A DNA stretch of 64,000 nucleotides from positions 310,001 through 374,000 of the forward strand of contig QDFQ01000001.1 of NCBI GenBank assembly GCA_003075315.1, read 5' to 3'. The notes below the pieces were generated by a model. It was not told the origin of the DNA and made no database searches. It saw nothing but the letters and a program-made list of their open reading frames with translations. Shown piece by piece: positions 43,756 to 51,740 of this stretch. Each line of letters opens with the position of its first letter. Position 1 is the first letter of the stretch. The translations under genes were made by a program, and so were the position numbers. Source of the DNA: Arthrobacter sp. TPD3018. GTDB taxonomy: Bacteria > Pseudomonadota > Alphaproteobacteria > Sphingomonadales > Sphingomonadaceae.

Positions 43756-45183
43756 ATGACCGTATCCGCCGATCCCCGCTCGTTCCTGTATCGCGACGCT
43801 CTGTCGCCCGACGCCGCGCTGCGGCTGACCGCCGAAACGCTGGGGGCGGCCGACGATGGCGAACTCTACCTGCAATATCGCAAGGCCGAGGCGTTCGGCT
43901 TCGATGACGGGCGGCTGAAGACCGCGAGCTACGACACCAATGCGGGCTTTGGCCTGCGCGCCGTGTCGGGCGAGATGACGGCGTTCGCGCATGCGAACGA
44001 GCTGTCCGAAGCCGCCATCCGCCGTGCGGGCGAGACGATGGCGCTGATCGACCCGTCGAAGGCCGCAAAGGCGCCGCCGCCTCAGGGCAACAACCGCCAC
44101 CTCTATACCGACGCCGATCCACTCGATCTGGTCCCGTTCGCCGACAAGGTGAACCTGTGCCAGACGATCGACGCCGCGGCGCGCGCGCGTGACCCGCGCG
44201 TGGCGCAGGTGTCGGTGGGCCTCAGCGGGACATGGAGTGTGGTCGAGATCGTGCGGCCGGACGGCTTCGTCGCGACCGACGTGCGGCCGCTGGTGCGGCT
44301 CAACATCCAGATCGTCGTCGAACAGAATGGCCGGCGCGAGACAGGCAGCTTCGGCATCGGCGGGCGCTATCTGTACGAGCGGCTGATGGAGCCGGCGGTG
44401 TGGAACCGCGGGATCGACGAGGCGCTGGCGCAGGCGTTGGTCAATCTCGAGTCGGTCGCAGCGCCGGCGGGCGAGATGACCGTGCTGCTCGGACCGGGCT
44501 GGCCCGGCGTGCTGCTGCACGAAGCGATCGGCCACGGGCTGGAGGGCGACTTCAACCGCAAGGGTACGAGCGCCTTTTCCGGTCGGATCGGCGAGCGTGT
44601 CGCGGCGCCGGGTGTGACGGTGGTCGACGACGGCAGCCTCGCCGACCGGCGCGGGTCGCTGTCGATCGACGACGAAGGCACGCCGACGCGCGAGACGGTG
44701 CTGATCGAGGACGGCATCCTGAAGGGCTATATGCAGGACCGGCTCAACGCACGGCTGATGGGGGTGCCGGCGACGGGCAATGGCCGGCGCGAGAGCTTCG
44801 CGCATGCGCCGATGCCGCGGATGACCAACACCTTCATGAAGGACGGCAAGAACGATCCCGCCGAACTGCTATCCCGCGTGAAGACGGGCATCTTCGCCAA
44901 GAGCTTCGGCGGGGGGCAGGTCGATATCGTGTCGGGTAAGTTCGTCTTCTCGTGCACCGAGGCGTACCGGATCGAGAACGGCAAGCTGGGCGCGCCGATC
45001 AAGGGCGCGACGCTGATCGGCGACGGGCCGACGGTGCTGACCAAGCTGCTCGGCATCGGCAACGACTTCGCGCTCGACGAAGGGATCGGCGTATGCGGCA
45101 AGGGCGGGCAGAGCGTGCCAGCGGGCGTGGGTCAGCCGACGCTGCTGGTTGATGGGCTGACGGTGGGGGGTACGGCGGCGTGA
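43756..45183 (+). CDS. tldD: Metalloprotease TldD
   Basis: 475 residues. TldD half of the TldD/TldE (PmbA) complex, an Zn-dependent unfolded-peptide protease also involved in microcin and CcdA processing. The metal-binding motif HEAIGHGLEGDFNRK is clear, as are GEMTVLLGPGWPGVLLHEAI and RRESFAHAPMPRMTNTFM. The partner pmbA/tldE is not in the window. In E. coli TldD/TldE degrades CcdA; here the ccdAB genes are the immediate downstream neighbours on the opposite strand. Confidence 0.93.
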   Translation: MTVSADPRSFLYRDALSPDAALRLTAETLGAADDGELYLQYRKAEAFGFDDGRLKTASYDTNAGFGLRAVSGEMTAFAHANELSEAAIRRAGETMALIDPSKAAKAPPPQGNNRHLYTDADPLDLVPFADKVNLCQTIDAAARARDPRVAQVSVGLSGTWSVVEIVRPDGFVATDVRPLVRLNIQIVVEQNGRRETGSFGIGGRYLYERLMEPAVWNRGIDEALAQALVNLESVAAPAGEMTVLLGPGWPGVLLHEAIGHGLEGDFNRKGTSAFSGRIGERVAAPGVTVVDDGSLADRRGSLSIDDEGTPTRETVLIEDGILKGYMQDRLNARLMGVPATGNGRRESFAHAPMPRMTNTFMKDGKNDPAELLSRVKTGIFAKSFGGGQVDIVSGKFVFSCTEAYRIENGKLGAPIKGATLIGDGPTVLTKLLGIGNDFALDEGIGVCGKGGQSVPAGVGQPTLLVDGLTVGGTAA

Positions 45184-45187
45184 GCGG

Positions 45188-45484
45188 TCAGGCCGTGCCG
45201 ATCAGCACGTCAATCGCATGCGTGATCGTGTAGTGCTCGTGATCGAGCGAGCCTTCGCGCCGGCGTAGCTCGCTCGTTCGTAGCGCACCGGCAAGTTGTG
45301 GAACGAGGACAAGCGTTTCGTCGCGGAATACGAGAACGGGGTTGATCCGTGCATGTGGCGCGGGTCCTTCGCCGCGCGGCAGGAGTGGCACGACGAAGCG
45401 CGTGCCGATCTCGTCGAGGAAATCGGCCTGGCAATCGACGACCAGCGACCCGTCCGCGAGGCTGTAGACGTCGAACCGTGCCAT
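45188..45484 (-). CDS. CcdB-like toxin of a type II toxin-antitoxin system
   Basis: 98 residues. CcdB fold: MARFDVYSLADGSLVVDCQA, DFLDEIGTRFVVPLLPRG, ARINPVLVFRDETLVLVPQ. F-plasmid CcdB ends in Trp-Gly-Ile, needed for gyrase poisoning; here the C-terminus is ITHAIDVLIGTA, with no Trp, so gyrase poisoning may be lost or altered. Start overlaps the antitoxin stop by 1 nt. Convergent with tldD (4 nt gap). Confidence 0.85.
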   Translation of the reverse strand: MARFDVYSLADGSLVVDCQADFLDEIGTRFVVPLLPRGEGPAPHARINPVLVFRDETLVLVPQLAGALRTSELRRREGSLDHEHYTITHAIDVLIGTA

Positions 45485-45729
45485 TAGAACAGTCGGTATT
45501 TTTCGAGGGGAAGCTCATTCTCCTCGACCCAGCGGCGATGCGCTGCGATCCACTCGCGGTTTTCTTCCTTCCAATTCGCATCACGTAGCTTGCGGCCCGC
45601 ATCGCGGATCGCCGCTTCGCTCACCTGCGACAGATTGACCCCAGCTTCCTTGGCCATGGCCACGATGCCGGTATCCAGCGACAAATTGACGGGCTTGCGC
45701 TTGCCCGAAGCGATCGGATCATGCTTCAT
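45484..45729 (-). CDS. CcdA-like antitoxin
   Basis: 81 residues. N-terminal ribbon-helix-helix-like segment KRKPVNLSLDTGIVAMAKEA (DNA binding/autorepression expected), then a helical C-terminal toxin-binding tail with REWIAAHRRWVEENELPLEK and the CcdA-typical ending KYRLF. First gene of the pair, overlapping ccdB by 1 nt. The tail residues are close to F-plasmid CcdA (ENR..IEENGLFSDEWRTF type). CcdA is a known substrate of Lon and TldD/E. Confidence 0.88.
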   Translation of the reverse strand: MKHDPIASGKRKPVNLSLDTGIVAMAKEAGVNLSQVSEAAIRDAGRKLRDANWKEENREWIAAHRRWVEENELPLEKYRLF

Positions 45730-45775
45730 GCGGCGAAAGTATGCGCATCATCCATGCGCGTCAACGGAGCGCATC

Positions 45776-45976
45776 ATGTCCCTCGTCGAACTCGGTCGGT
45801 ACGATCGCAACTTGGCCAATATCCTCGTCGGGCGGCTGGCGGCGGAAGGGATTGCGGCGATCGCCTTCGACGGCGGCGCGAGCATCGCCGATGGCAGCTA
45901 CCTGTTGATCCCGGTCCGCGTGATGGTGGACGAGGACGATCTGACGGCGGCACAGGCCATCGTCGGCGCTGCCTGA
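45776..45976 (+). CDS. DUF2007 family protein
   Basis: 66 residues from ATG 45776, with GGAG upstream (45766-45769). Motifs MSLVELGRYDRNLANILVGR, then LLIPVRVMVDEDDLTAAQAI match DUF2007 (putative signal-transducing, ferredoxin-like fold). Function unknown. It is divergent from ccdA with a 46-nt gap and lies 141 nt before glnK. Confidence 0.75.
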   Translation: MSLVELGRYDRNLANILVGRLAAEGIAAIAFDGGASIADGSYLLIPVRVMVDEDDLTAAQAIVGAA

Positions 45977-46021
45977 TTTTTGAGCAGAGAAAGTTGACTG
46001 CACAATAATCTGACGTCCCCG

Positions 46022-46036
46022 GTGCGCGTCGCGCAC
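46022..46036. promoter_or_regulatory. 15-bp palindrome upstream of the glnK sigma-54 promoter
   Basis: GTGCGCGTCGCGCAC, symmetric around the central T, 31 nt upstream of the -24 element. It overlaps in shape with the NtrC half-site TGGTGC/GCACCA only loosely. A candidate activator site for the adjacent promoter; not proven. Confidence 0.3.
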
Positions 46037-46067
46037 GAAATGCCCTGAAATCCTGCCAAATCGTAAA

Positions 46068-46082
46068 TGGCACGGTCGTTGC
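46068..46082 (+). promoter_or_regulatory. Sigma-54 promoter of glnK-amtB
   Basis: TGGCACGGTCGTTGC: a perfect -24/-12 match (TGGCACG-N4-TTGC), 36 nt before the glnK ATG. RpoN with NtrC-type activator control under nitrogen limitation is the usual arrangement for glnK-amtB. Confidence 0.9.
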
Positions 46083-46117
46083 GATGCAGCATGGCGTGCA
46101 ACGCTAAGGGGGCAGGG

Positions 46118-46456
46118 ATGAAGCTGGTCATTGCGATCATCAAGCCGTTCAAGCTCGACGAGGTGAGGGAAGCGCTCACCACGTTGGGCGTGGCGGGGAT
46201 GACGGTTACCGAGGTCAAGGGGTTCGGCCGCCAGAAGGGGCAGACCGAAATCTACCGCGGCGCCGAATACAGCACCAACATGGTGCCCAAGATCAAGATC
46301 GAGGTGGTGTGCGCCGCCGACCTGGCCGACCGGGTCGTCGAGGCGATCCAGGCATCGGCGAACACCGGCGCGATCGGCGACGGCAAGATCTTCGTGCTCG
46401 ACGTCGGGCAGGCGGTGCGCATCCGCACCGGCGAAACCGACGATTCGGCGCTCTGA
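46118..46456 (+). CDS. glnK: PII nitrogen regulatory protein (GlnK/GlnB)
   Basis: 112 residues from ATG 46118 (GGGGGCAGGG upstream). PII signal protein: MKLVIAIIKPFKLDEVREAL, the T-loop GQTEIYRGAEYSTNMVPK with Tyr51 for uridylylation, and C-loop GDGKIFVLDVGQAVRIRTGE. Senses 2-oxoglutarate/ATP and blocks the AmtB channel when nitrogen is ample. Linkage to amtB (10 nt apart) and the sigma-54 promoter argue for GlnK. Uridylyltransferase glnD is elsewhere. Confidence 0.95.
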   Translation: MKLVIAIIKPFKLDEVREALTTLGVAGMTVTEVKGFGRQKGQTEIYRGAEYSTNMVPKIKIEVVCAADLADRVVEAIQASANTGAIGDGKIFVLDVGQAVRIRTGETDDSAL

Positions 46457-46466
46457 GGGGGGTAAG

Positions 46467-47825
46467 ATGAAGCTGACACAGAAAATCGCCGGTGTCGGGG
46501 CGGCCTGCGCTGCCGCGGCCTTCACCGCACTGCCGGCCTTCGCCCAGGCGGCGCCCGCTGCGGCACCCGTCGTCGCGACGGTCAACAAGGGCGACACCGC
46601 CTGGATGATGACCAGCACCGTGCTGGTGATGATGATGATCCTGCCGGGCCTGGCGCTGTTCTACGGCGGTCTCACCCGGGCCAAGAACATGCTGTCGACG
46701 ATGACGCAGATCGGCGCGGTCGCGTGTCTCGCGATGCTGATCTGGGTGATGTACGGCTATTCGCTTGCCTTCGGGCCGGACCTTGCCGGCGGCGGGTTCC
46801 TGACCAACTTCATCGCCAGCTTCGACAAGGCGTTCCTGAAGGGCGTGACCGCGGCATCGCAGTCGGCGACCTTCACCGCGGGCGTCGAAATCCCCGAATA
46901 TGTCTTCATCTGCTTCCAGATGACCTTTGCCGCGATCACCGTCGCGCTGGTGCTGGGATCGGTGGTGGAGCGGATGAAGTTCAGCGCGGTGATGGCGTTC
47001 GGCGCCGTCTGGCTGACGATCGTCTACTTCCCGATCGCCCACATGGTGTGGGCATCGTCGGGCCTGTTCTTCAAGGCGGGCGCGCTCGATTTCGCGGGCG
47101 GCACGGTGGTGCACATCAACGCCGGCGTCTCGGCACTGGTCGCATCGCTGATGCTGGGCAAGCGCATGGGCTATCCCAACACGCCGATGCCGCCGCATTC
47201 GCTCACCCTGACGGGTGTCGGCACCGGCCTGCTGTGGGTCGGCTGGTTCGGGTTCAACGCCGGGTCTGCGCTGGAAGCCAATGGTTCGGCGGGCCTTGCG
47301 ATGATCAACACCTTCGTCGCGACGGCGTCGGGCGGCCTGTTCTGGATGCTGATCGAGCGGGTGCGCGGTCACAAAGGATCGGCGCTGGGCTTCTGCTCGG
47401 GCATCGTCGCCGGCCTGGTCGCGGTGACGCCGGCTGCCGGTAACTCCGGCCCGTTCGGCGCGATCGTGCTGGGTGCGGTCGCCTCGGTGGTCTGCTTCTT
47501 CGCAGTGTCGGTGCTCAAGCCCAAGCTCGGCTATGACGACGCGCTCGACGCCTTCGGCGTGCACGGCATCGGCGGCATGATCGGCGCGGTCGGCACGGGC
47601 ATCGTCTATGCGCCCTCGCTCGGCGGGCCGGGTGCGGCGGATTACGCCATGGGTGCCAAGCTGCTGGTGCAGATCGAGGCGGTCGCGACGACGATCGTCT
47701 GGGCGGCGATCGGCACGGTGATCGCGATCACCATCGCCAAGCTGCTCACCGGCCTGCGTGTCGCTCCCGAAGTCGAGCAGGAAGGCCTCGACCTCGGCGA
47801 ACACGGCGAGCGCGCCTACAACTGA
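46467..47825 (+). CDS. amtB: Ammonium transporter AmtB
   Basis: 452 residues. A cleavable signal peptide (MKLTQKIAGVGAACAAAAFT, Ala-rich) precedes eleven helices. Conserved Amt residues: WMMTSTVLVMMMILPGLALF, FAGGTVVHINAGVSALVASL with the first pore histidine, and DAFGVHGIGGMIGAVGTGIV with the second, plus GNSGPFGAIVLGA. GlnK from the same operon closes the channel. Terminator directly downstream. Confidence 0.95.
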   Translation: MKLTQKIAGVGAACAAAAFTALPAFAQAAPAAAPVVATVNKGDTAWMMTSTVLVMMMILPGLALFYGGLTRAKNMLSTMTQIGAVACLAMLIWVMYGYSLAFGPDLAGGGFLTNFIASFDKAFLKGVTAASQSATFTAGVEIPEYVFICFQMTFAAITVALVLGSVVERMKFSAVMAFGAVWLTIVYFPIAHMVWASSGLFFKAGALDFAGGTVVHINAGVSALVASLMLGKRMGYPNTPMPPHSLTLTGVGTGLLWVGWFGFNAGSALEANGSAGLAMINTFVATASGGLFWMLIERVRGHKGSALGFCSGIVAGLVAVTPAAGNSGPFGAIVLGAVASVVCFFAVSVLKPKLGYDDALDAFGVHGIGGMIGAVGTGIVYAPSLGGPGAADYAMGAKLLVQIEAVATTIVWAAIGTVIAITIAKLLTGLRVAPEVEQEGLDLGEHGERAYN

Positions 47826-47882
47826 TCGGGAGCGGGACGGCAGGTCCCGCACCCCACCGACGTTCCTCCTGCGGACGACCCT

Positions 47883-47917
47883 GGCCCGGTACGGTGACGT
47901 ACCGGGTCTTTTTTTGC
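47883..47917 (+). terminator. Rho-independent terminator after amtB
   Basis: GGCCCGGTAC, loop GGTGAC, GTACCGGGTC, then TTTTTTTGC. A clear stem followed by seven T residues, 57 nt past the amtB stop. Confidence 0.9.
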
Positions 47918-47973
47918 TGGTGGAGCGGCGGGTGACGCAGATCGTCACCGGGCGCGCGGCTGCGCCCTACCGT

Positions 47974-48056
47974 CGTCACCCCGGCCGAAGAGCCGGGGTC
48001 CCGCTTCATCGACGTCGGCGGAAGTAGCGGGACCCCGGGTCAAGCCCGGGGTGACG
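47974..48056. repeat. Dispersed palindromic element (GTCACCCCGGCC type)
   Basis: GTCACCCCGGCCGAAGAGCC at the left, GTCAAGCCCGGGGTGACG at the right, with inner CCCGCTTC / GCGGGACCCC arms. Sits in the intergenic region between amtB and the 3' end of ribH. Confidence 0.75.
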
Positions 48057-48115
48057 GCGACTGGTCGCTGTGCGCGACTGCCCCCCAAGCGCGGTGACGA
48101 TGCGAGGTCGGGGCC

Positions 48116-48535
48116 TCAGCCCAGACGCGCGCGCAGGTCCATCATGGTGATCGCCGCCTGGGCCGCGCCGCCGCCCTTGTCGAGCTGGCCGGGGTCGGCG
48201 CGGGTGATGGCTTGCGCTTCGTTTTCGGTGGTGAGGATGCCGTTGCCGATGGCGAGGCCGTCCATGGTCAGCGCCATGATGCCGCGGGCGCTTTCGTTCG
48301 AGACGATCTCGAAATGATAGGTCTCGCCGCGGATGACGACGCCGAGCGCGACGAAGGCGTCGTAGCGGCTGGTGTCCGACGCCAGCGCGATCGCGCCGGG
48401 GACTTCGAGCGCACCGGGCACCGTCACGGTTTCATGCGTATGGCCCGCCGCCTCGATCGCGGCGCGGGCTCCAGCCAGCAGCATGTCGTTCAGATGGTCG
48501 TAGAAGCGGGCTTCGACGATGAGGATATTGGCCAT
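48116..48535 (-). CDS. ribH: 6,7-dimethyl-8-ribityllumazine synthase
   Basis: 139 residues. It condenses 3,4-dihydroxy-2-butanone-4-P with the ribitylaminouracil. Signatures: [58 protein letters not shown] and [20 protein letters not shown]. Last gene of the operon ribD-ribE-ribBX-ribH; 3 nt after the previous gene's stop. Confidence 0.94.
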   Translation of the reverse strand: MANILIVEARFYDHLNDMLLAGARAAIEAAGHTHETVTVPGALEVPGAIALASDTSRYDAFVALGVVIRGETYHFEIVSNESARGIMALTMDGLAIGNGILTTENEAQAITRADPGQLDKGGGAAQAAITMMDLRARLG

Positions 48536-48538
48536 GGG

Positions 48539-49678
48539 TCAGCCTTCGCCTTCGATGCGGCGCTCGGCGACGATCGACAGGCCGTAGCCGTCGAGCCCCA
48601 CGAGCGTGTGGTGGGTGTTGGTGAGCAGGATCATGTCATGGACGCCGAGTTCGGCGAGGATCATCGCGCCGACGCCATAGTCGCGCAATTCCTCCATCGG
48701 CATCTCGACCTGCTCGCCGGCATGGCGGCGGACGGCGGTGGTGAAGGCGTCGGCGCGCTGGCGGTTGATGAGGACGATGACGCCCGAGCCTTCGTTGGCG
48801 ATCATCTCCATCGAGCGCTGGAGCATGCGGCCGCGGTCGCCATCCTCGCCGAACACGTCGGCGAAGGGGGAGAGGGCGTGCATGCGCACCAGCACCGGCT
48901 GCGTCACGTCGAGCCGGCCCTTGACCAGCGCGACCTGTTCGGTGCCCGTCGCGGTGTTGCGATAGGCACGCACCGCCCATTCGCCGCCCCAGCGGCTGGT
49001 GAAGCGGGTTTCCGACACCAGCGAGACGAGGTGGTCGTAGCGGCGGCGATAGGCGATCAGGTCGCGGATCGTGCCGATCTTGAGGTTGTGGAACTGCGCG
49101 AAGGTGACGAGGTCGTCCATCCGCGCCATCGTGCCATCCTCGTTCATGATCTCGCAGATCACGCCCGAGGGGTTGAGGCCGGCGAGACGCGAGACGTCCA
49201 CGGCCGCCTCGGTGTGCCCTGCGCGGACCAGCACGCCGCCGTCGCGCGCGACGAGCGGGAAGACGTGGCCGGGAGTCACGATGTCGGCGCGCCCCTTGCC
49301 GCTGTCGGTCGCCACCGCGATCGTGCGCGCGCGGTCGGCGGCGGAGATGCCGGTCGTCACGCCCTCGCGCGCCTCGATCGAGACGGTGAAGGCGGTTTCG
49401 TGGCGCGTGCCGTTGTTGCGGCTCATCAGGTCGAGTCCGAGTTCCTCGACGCGGTTGCGCGTCATCGCGAGGCAGATCAGGCCACGGCCGTGGCGGGCCA
49501 TGAAGTTGATCTTTTCGGGCGTCGCCATCTGCGCAGGGATGACGAGGTCGCCCTCGTTCTCGCGATCCTCGTCGTCGACGAGGATGAACATACGGCCGTT
49601 GCGCGCCTCGTCGATGATCTCTTCGGGCGACGACAGGAAGGCGTGGCGGAGCTGGGCGATCTCAGGGTTAGCGGCCAC
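48539..49678 (-). CDS. ribBX: 3,4-dihydroxy-2-butanone-4-phosphate synthase fused to a degenerate RibA-like domain (RibBX)
   Basis: 379 residues. N-terminal RibB (1 to about 205): [40 protein letters not shown], and [20 protein letters not shown] carry the DHBP synthase active site. The C-terminal half resembles GTP cyclohydrolase II but lacks the Cys zinc ligands (the expected CLTGDVFGSxRCDC region reads [18 protein letters not shown]), so cyclohydrolase activity is not expected. Such RibB-X fusions are known in proteobacteria. Its 5' end is overlapped by 11 nt by the ribE 3' end. Confidence 0.88.
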   Translation of the reverse strand: MAANPEIAQLRHAFLSSPEEIIDEARNGRMFILVDDEDRENEGDLVIPAQMATPEKINFMARHGRGLICLAMTRNRVEELGLDLMSRNNGTRHETAFTVSIEAREGVTTGISAADRARTIAVATDSGKGRADIVTPGHVFPLVARDGGVLVRAGHTEAAVDVSRLAGLNPSGVICEIMNEDGTMARMDDLVTFAQFHNLKIGTIRDLIAYRRRYDHLVSLVSETRFTSRWGGEWAVRAYRNTATGTEQVALVKGRLDVTQPVLVRMHALSPFADVFGEDGDRGRMLQRSMEMIANEGSGVIVLINRQRADAFTTAVRRHAGEQVEMPMEELRDYGVGAMILAELGVHDMILLTNTHHTLVGLDGYGLSIVAERRIEGEG

Positions 49679-50282
49679 GGTAATGCTCCATGCGTTGCAA
49701 ATAACGGGCGAGGACGTCGATCTCGATATTGACCATCTGCCCCTGGGCGAGGGCGCCGAGCGTCGTCACCGCCTGCGTATGCGGGATGAGGTTGACGGAG
49801 AAATGGGTGGTGTCGCCCTGATCCTCGACCGTGTTAACGGTGAGCGAGACGCCGTCGATCGTGATCGACCCCTTGGGCGCGATGAAGGGCGCGAGGGCGG
49901 CGGGGACGGCGAAGCCGATGCGGTGCGAATCGCCCTCCGGACAGATGCCGATCACCTCGGCGATGCCGTCGACATGGCCGGTGACGATATGGCCGCCGAG
50001 TTCGTCGCCGAGCTTCATCGCGCGTTCGAGGTTGAGGCGGCGCCCTTCGACCCATTGGTCGCGCGCGGTGCGGGCGATCGTCTCGCCGGAGACCTGGACG
50101 TCGAACCAATGATAGTTGGCCGTGCCCTTATCGATGACGGTCAGGCAGACGCCCGAACAGGCGATCGAGGCGCCGAGGTCGATCGTGTCGGGGTCGTAGC
50201 TGGTGGCGATGCGCACGCGCGTGTCGCCCTCGCTCTGAACCCGTTCGATCGTGCCGATATCGCTGACTATGCCGGTGAACAT
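49668..50282 (-). CDS. ribE: Riboflavin synthase alpha subunit
   Basis: 204 residues from ATG (complement 50280-50282). Two lumazine-binding repeats: [33 protein letters not shown], then [34 protein letters not shown]. It converts two molecules of 6,7-dimethyl-8-ribityllumazine to riboflavin plus the pyrimidine. The ATG overlaps the 3' end of ribD by 16 nt, which favours coupled translation. Confidence 0.94.
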   Translation of the reverse strand: MFTGIVSDIGTIERVQSEGDTRVRIATSYDPDTIDLGASIACSGVCLTVIDKGTANYHWFDVQVSGETIARTARDQWVEGRRLNLERAMKLGDELGGHIVTGHVDGIAEVIGICPEGDSHRIGFAVPAALAPFIAPKGSITIDGVSLTVNTVEDQGDTTHFSVNLIPHTQAVTTLGALAQGQMVNIEIDVLARYLQRMEHYRGR

Positions 50283-51355
50283 GGGGTGCGCTCGTAGACC
50301 TCGAGCTGGTCGCTGCCAAGCTGGCGCGCATCGTGGAGCTGCCAGCGGCCGTGTGCCGATCCGAGATCGGCGAGGCCGATCGTGCCGATCGCGGGCAGTC
50401 CACCGCCGATGACGATGGGCGCACGGTAGAGGAGCAGGCGGTCGACCAGATCGTCTCGCAAGACGGCGGCCGCGGTGCCTGCGCCGCCCTCGACGAGCAG
50501 GTGGTCGCCGGGGAGGGTGGCGATGGCGGTGGGGGAGGGAATGATGGTCCACTCCTTGTCCCCTATAACTTCGTCATCCCGGCGCAGGCCGGGATCTATG
50601 GATGGGGGGACGCTCGATCCGCCAGCCGCGCCGTGTCCATGGATCCCGGCGTTCGCCGGGATGACGAAGGACGGGGAGGATGACAGCACGACCCGCTGCG
50701 GGCTGCGTCCCTCCAGTCCCGGCAGGCGCACGTCGAGGGTCGGGCGGTCCGCCTCCCATGTCCCCCGGCCGACGAGGATCGCTTCGTGGCGGGCGCGTTC
50801 GAGGTGGGCGTGGGCGCGCGCCTCTGCGCCGGTGATCCAGCGGCTGGTGCCGTCGGCGAGCGCGATGCAGCCGTCGAGCGAGGTGGCGAGCTTCAGCGTC
50901 ACGAACGGACGGCCGAGCCGGCGGCGGGTGAGGAAGCCGGCCATGCTGCGCGCCGCATCGGTGGCAAGGAGGCCGACCGCCACCGCAACGCCGGCGGCGC
51001 GGAGCCGGGCGATGCCCTGGCCGTTGGTGCGCGGGTCCGGATCGCCGAGTGCGATCACGACGCGCGCGATGCCGGCCGCGATCAGCAGATCGGTGCAGGC
51101 CGGGCCGCGCGTCGAGAGATGGGCGCAGGGTTCGAGCGTGACATAGGCGGTGGCGCCGTGCGCCGCGTCGCCTGCCAGCGCGAGCGCCATCGCCTCGGCA
51201 TGCGGGCGACCGCCGGGCTGGGTCCAGCCGCGACCGACGACATGACCATCGCGGACGATGATGCAGCCGACATTGGGATTGGGGGCGGTGCGTCCGCGCG
51301 TGCGCCCGGCGAGCGCGAGCGCAGCGGCCATCCAGCGCGAATCGTTCGTGCTCAC
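50267..51355 (-). CDS. ribD: Bifunctional diaminohydroxyphosphoribosylaminopyrimidine deaminase/reductase RibD, carrying an in-frame palindromic-element insertion
   Basis: 362 residues from GTG (complement 51353-51355). N-terminal deaminase domain: [20 protein letters not shown], zinc ligands PHAEAMAL and [20 protein letters not shown]-terminal reductase: [39 protein letters not shown], and [19 protein letters not shown]. About 34 residues (230-263, [13 protein letters not shown] to DPGLRRDDE) come from a palindromic element; the flanking RVVLSS and later [11 protein letters not shown] are normal RibD. The insert lies between reductase beta-strands, so activity may survive. Its GTG overlaps the upstream small membrane protein gene (GTGA). 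Confidence 0.88.
   Translation of the reverse strand: MSTNDSRWMAAALALAGRTRGRTAPNPNVGCIIVRDGHVVGRGWTQPGGRPHAEAMALALAGDAAHGATAYVTLEPCAHLSTRGPACTDLLIAAGIARVVIALGDPDPRTNGQGIARLRAAGVAVAVGLLATDAARSMAGFLTRRRLGRPFVTLKLATSLDGCIALADGTSRWITGAEARAHAHLERARHEAILVGRGTWEADRPTLDVRLPGLEGRSPQRVVLSSSPSFVIPANAGIHGHGAAGGSSVPPSIDPGLRRDDEVIGDKEWTIIPSPTAIATLPGDHLLVEGGAGTAAAVLRDDLVDRLLLYRAPIVIGGGLPAIGTIGLADLGSAHGRWQLHDARQLGSDQLEVYERTPCSPA
50572..50666. repeat. Palindromic element (GTCATCCCGGCG type) inserted in ribD
   Basis: CGTCATCCCGGCGCAGGCCG at the left and CGGCGTTCGCCGGGATGACG at the right, with inner CTATGGATGG and CCATGGATCC. Same family as 5565-5667 and 10992-11093. Length 95 nt plus flanks keeps the reading frame open; it contributes about 34 residues to RibD. 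Confidence 0.88.
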
Positions 51356-51699
51356 AGCCCCATTTTATTCATCGCGTCATCGACCTTCTTGAACTGGCTG
51401 CGCAATTTCTCCTCGCGCGCTTTTTGTGCGGCGATACGCTTGTCCTGTTCGACCTTGTCGATCGCCTGCTGCGCCTTGATCTCCGCATCGGTGCGGTCGG
51501 CGGCGTAGTTCTTGAAATAGATGATGTTGGGTTGATAGGGTTCGGGCGGAATGTCGTTGCGCATGAATGCGTAGACGAAGAACCCCGTGATCGCGATCGC
51601 CAGCGCGAGGAAGCCGAGGTCGCGCGGCTCGCGCTGCGACAGGAAGAAGCGCAGGTCGCGAATGGCCCGCACCGGCGAGAAGCGGCTGAAGAACTGCAT
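51352..51699 (-). CDS. Small membrane protein, function unknown, coupled to ribD
   Basis: 115 residues from MQFFSRFSPVRAIRDL (complement 51697-51699). One transmembrane helix (DLGFLALAIAITGFFVYAFM), a short periplasmic PPEPYQPNIIYFKNYAADR, then a charged alpha-helical/coiled tail (QQAIDKVEQDKRIAAQKARE). Its TGA overlaps the ribD GTG by 4 nt, so the two are probably translated together. I do not recognise a named family; the long helical tail is its main feature. Confidence 0.7.
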   Translation of the reverse strand: MQFFSRFSPVRAIRDLRFFLSQREPRDLGFLALAIAITGFFVYAFMRNDIPPEPYQPNIIYFKNYAADRTDAEIKAQQAIDKVEQDKRIAAQKAREEKLRSQFKKVDDAMNKMGL

Positions 51700-51740
51700 G
51701 ACCGCGAAGATAGGACATGGGCCCGCGGGCGACCAGTCCC

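Noticed and set aside
51700..51740. FMN riboswitch in front of the rib operon
   Set aside because: Only 41 nt lie between genes here; no space or motif for an FMN aptamer.
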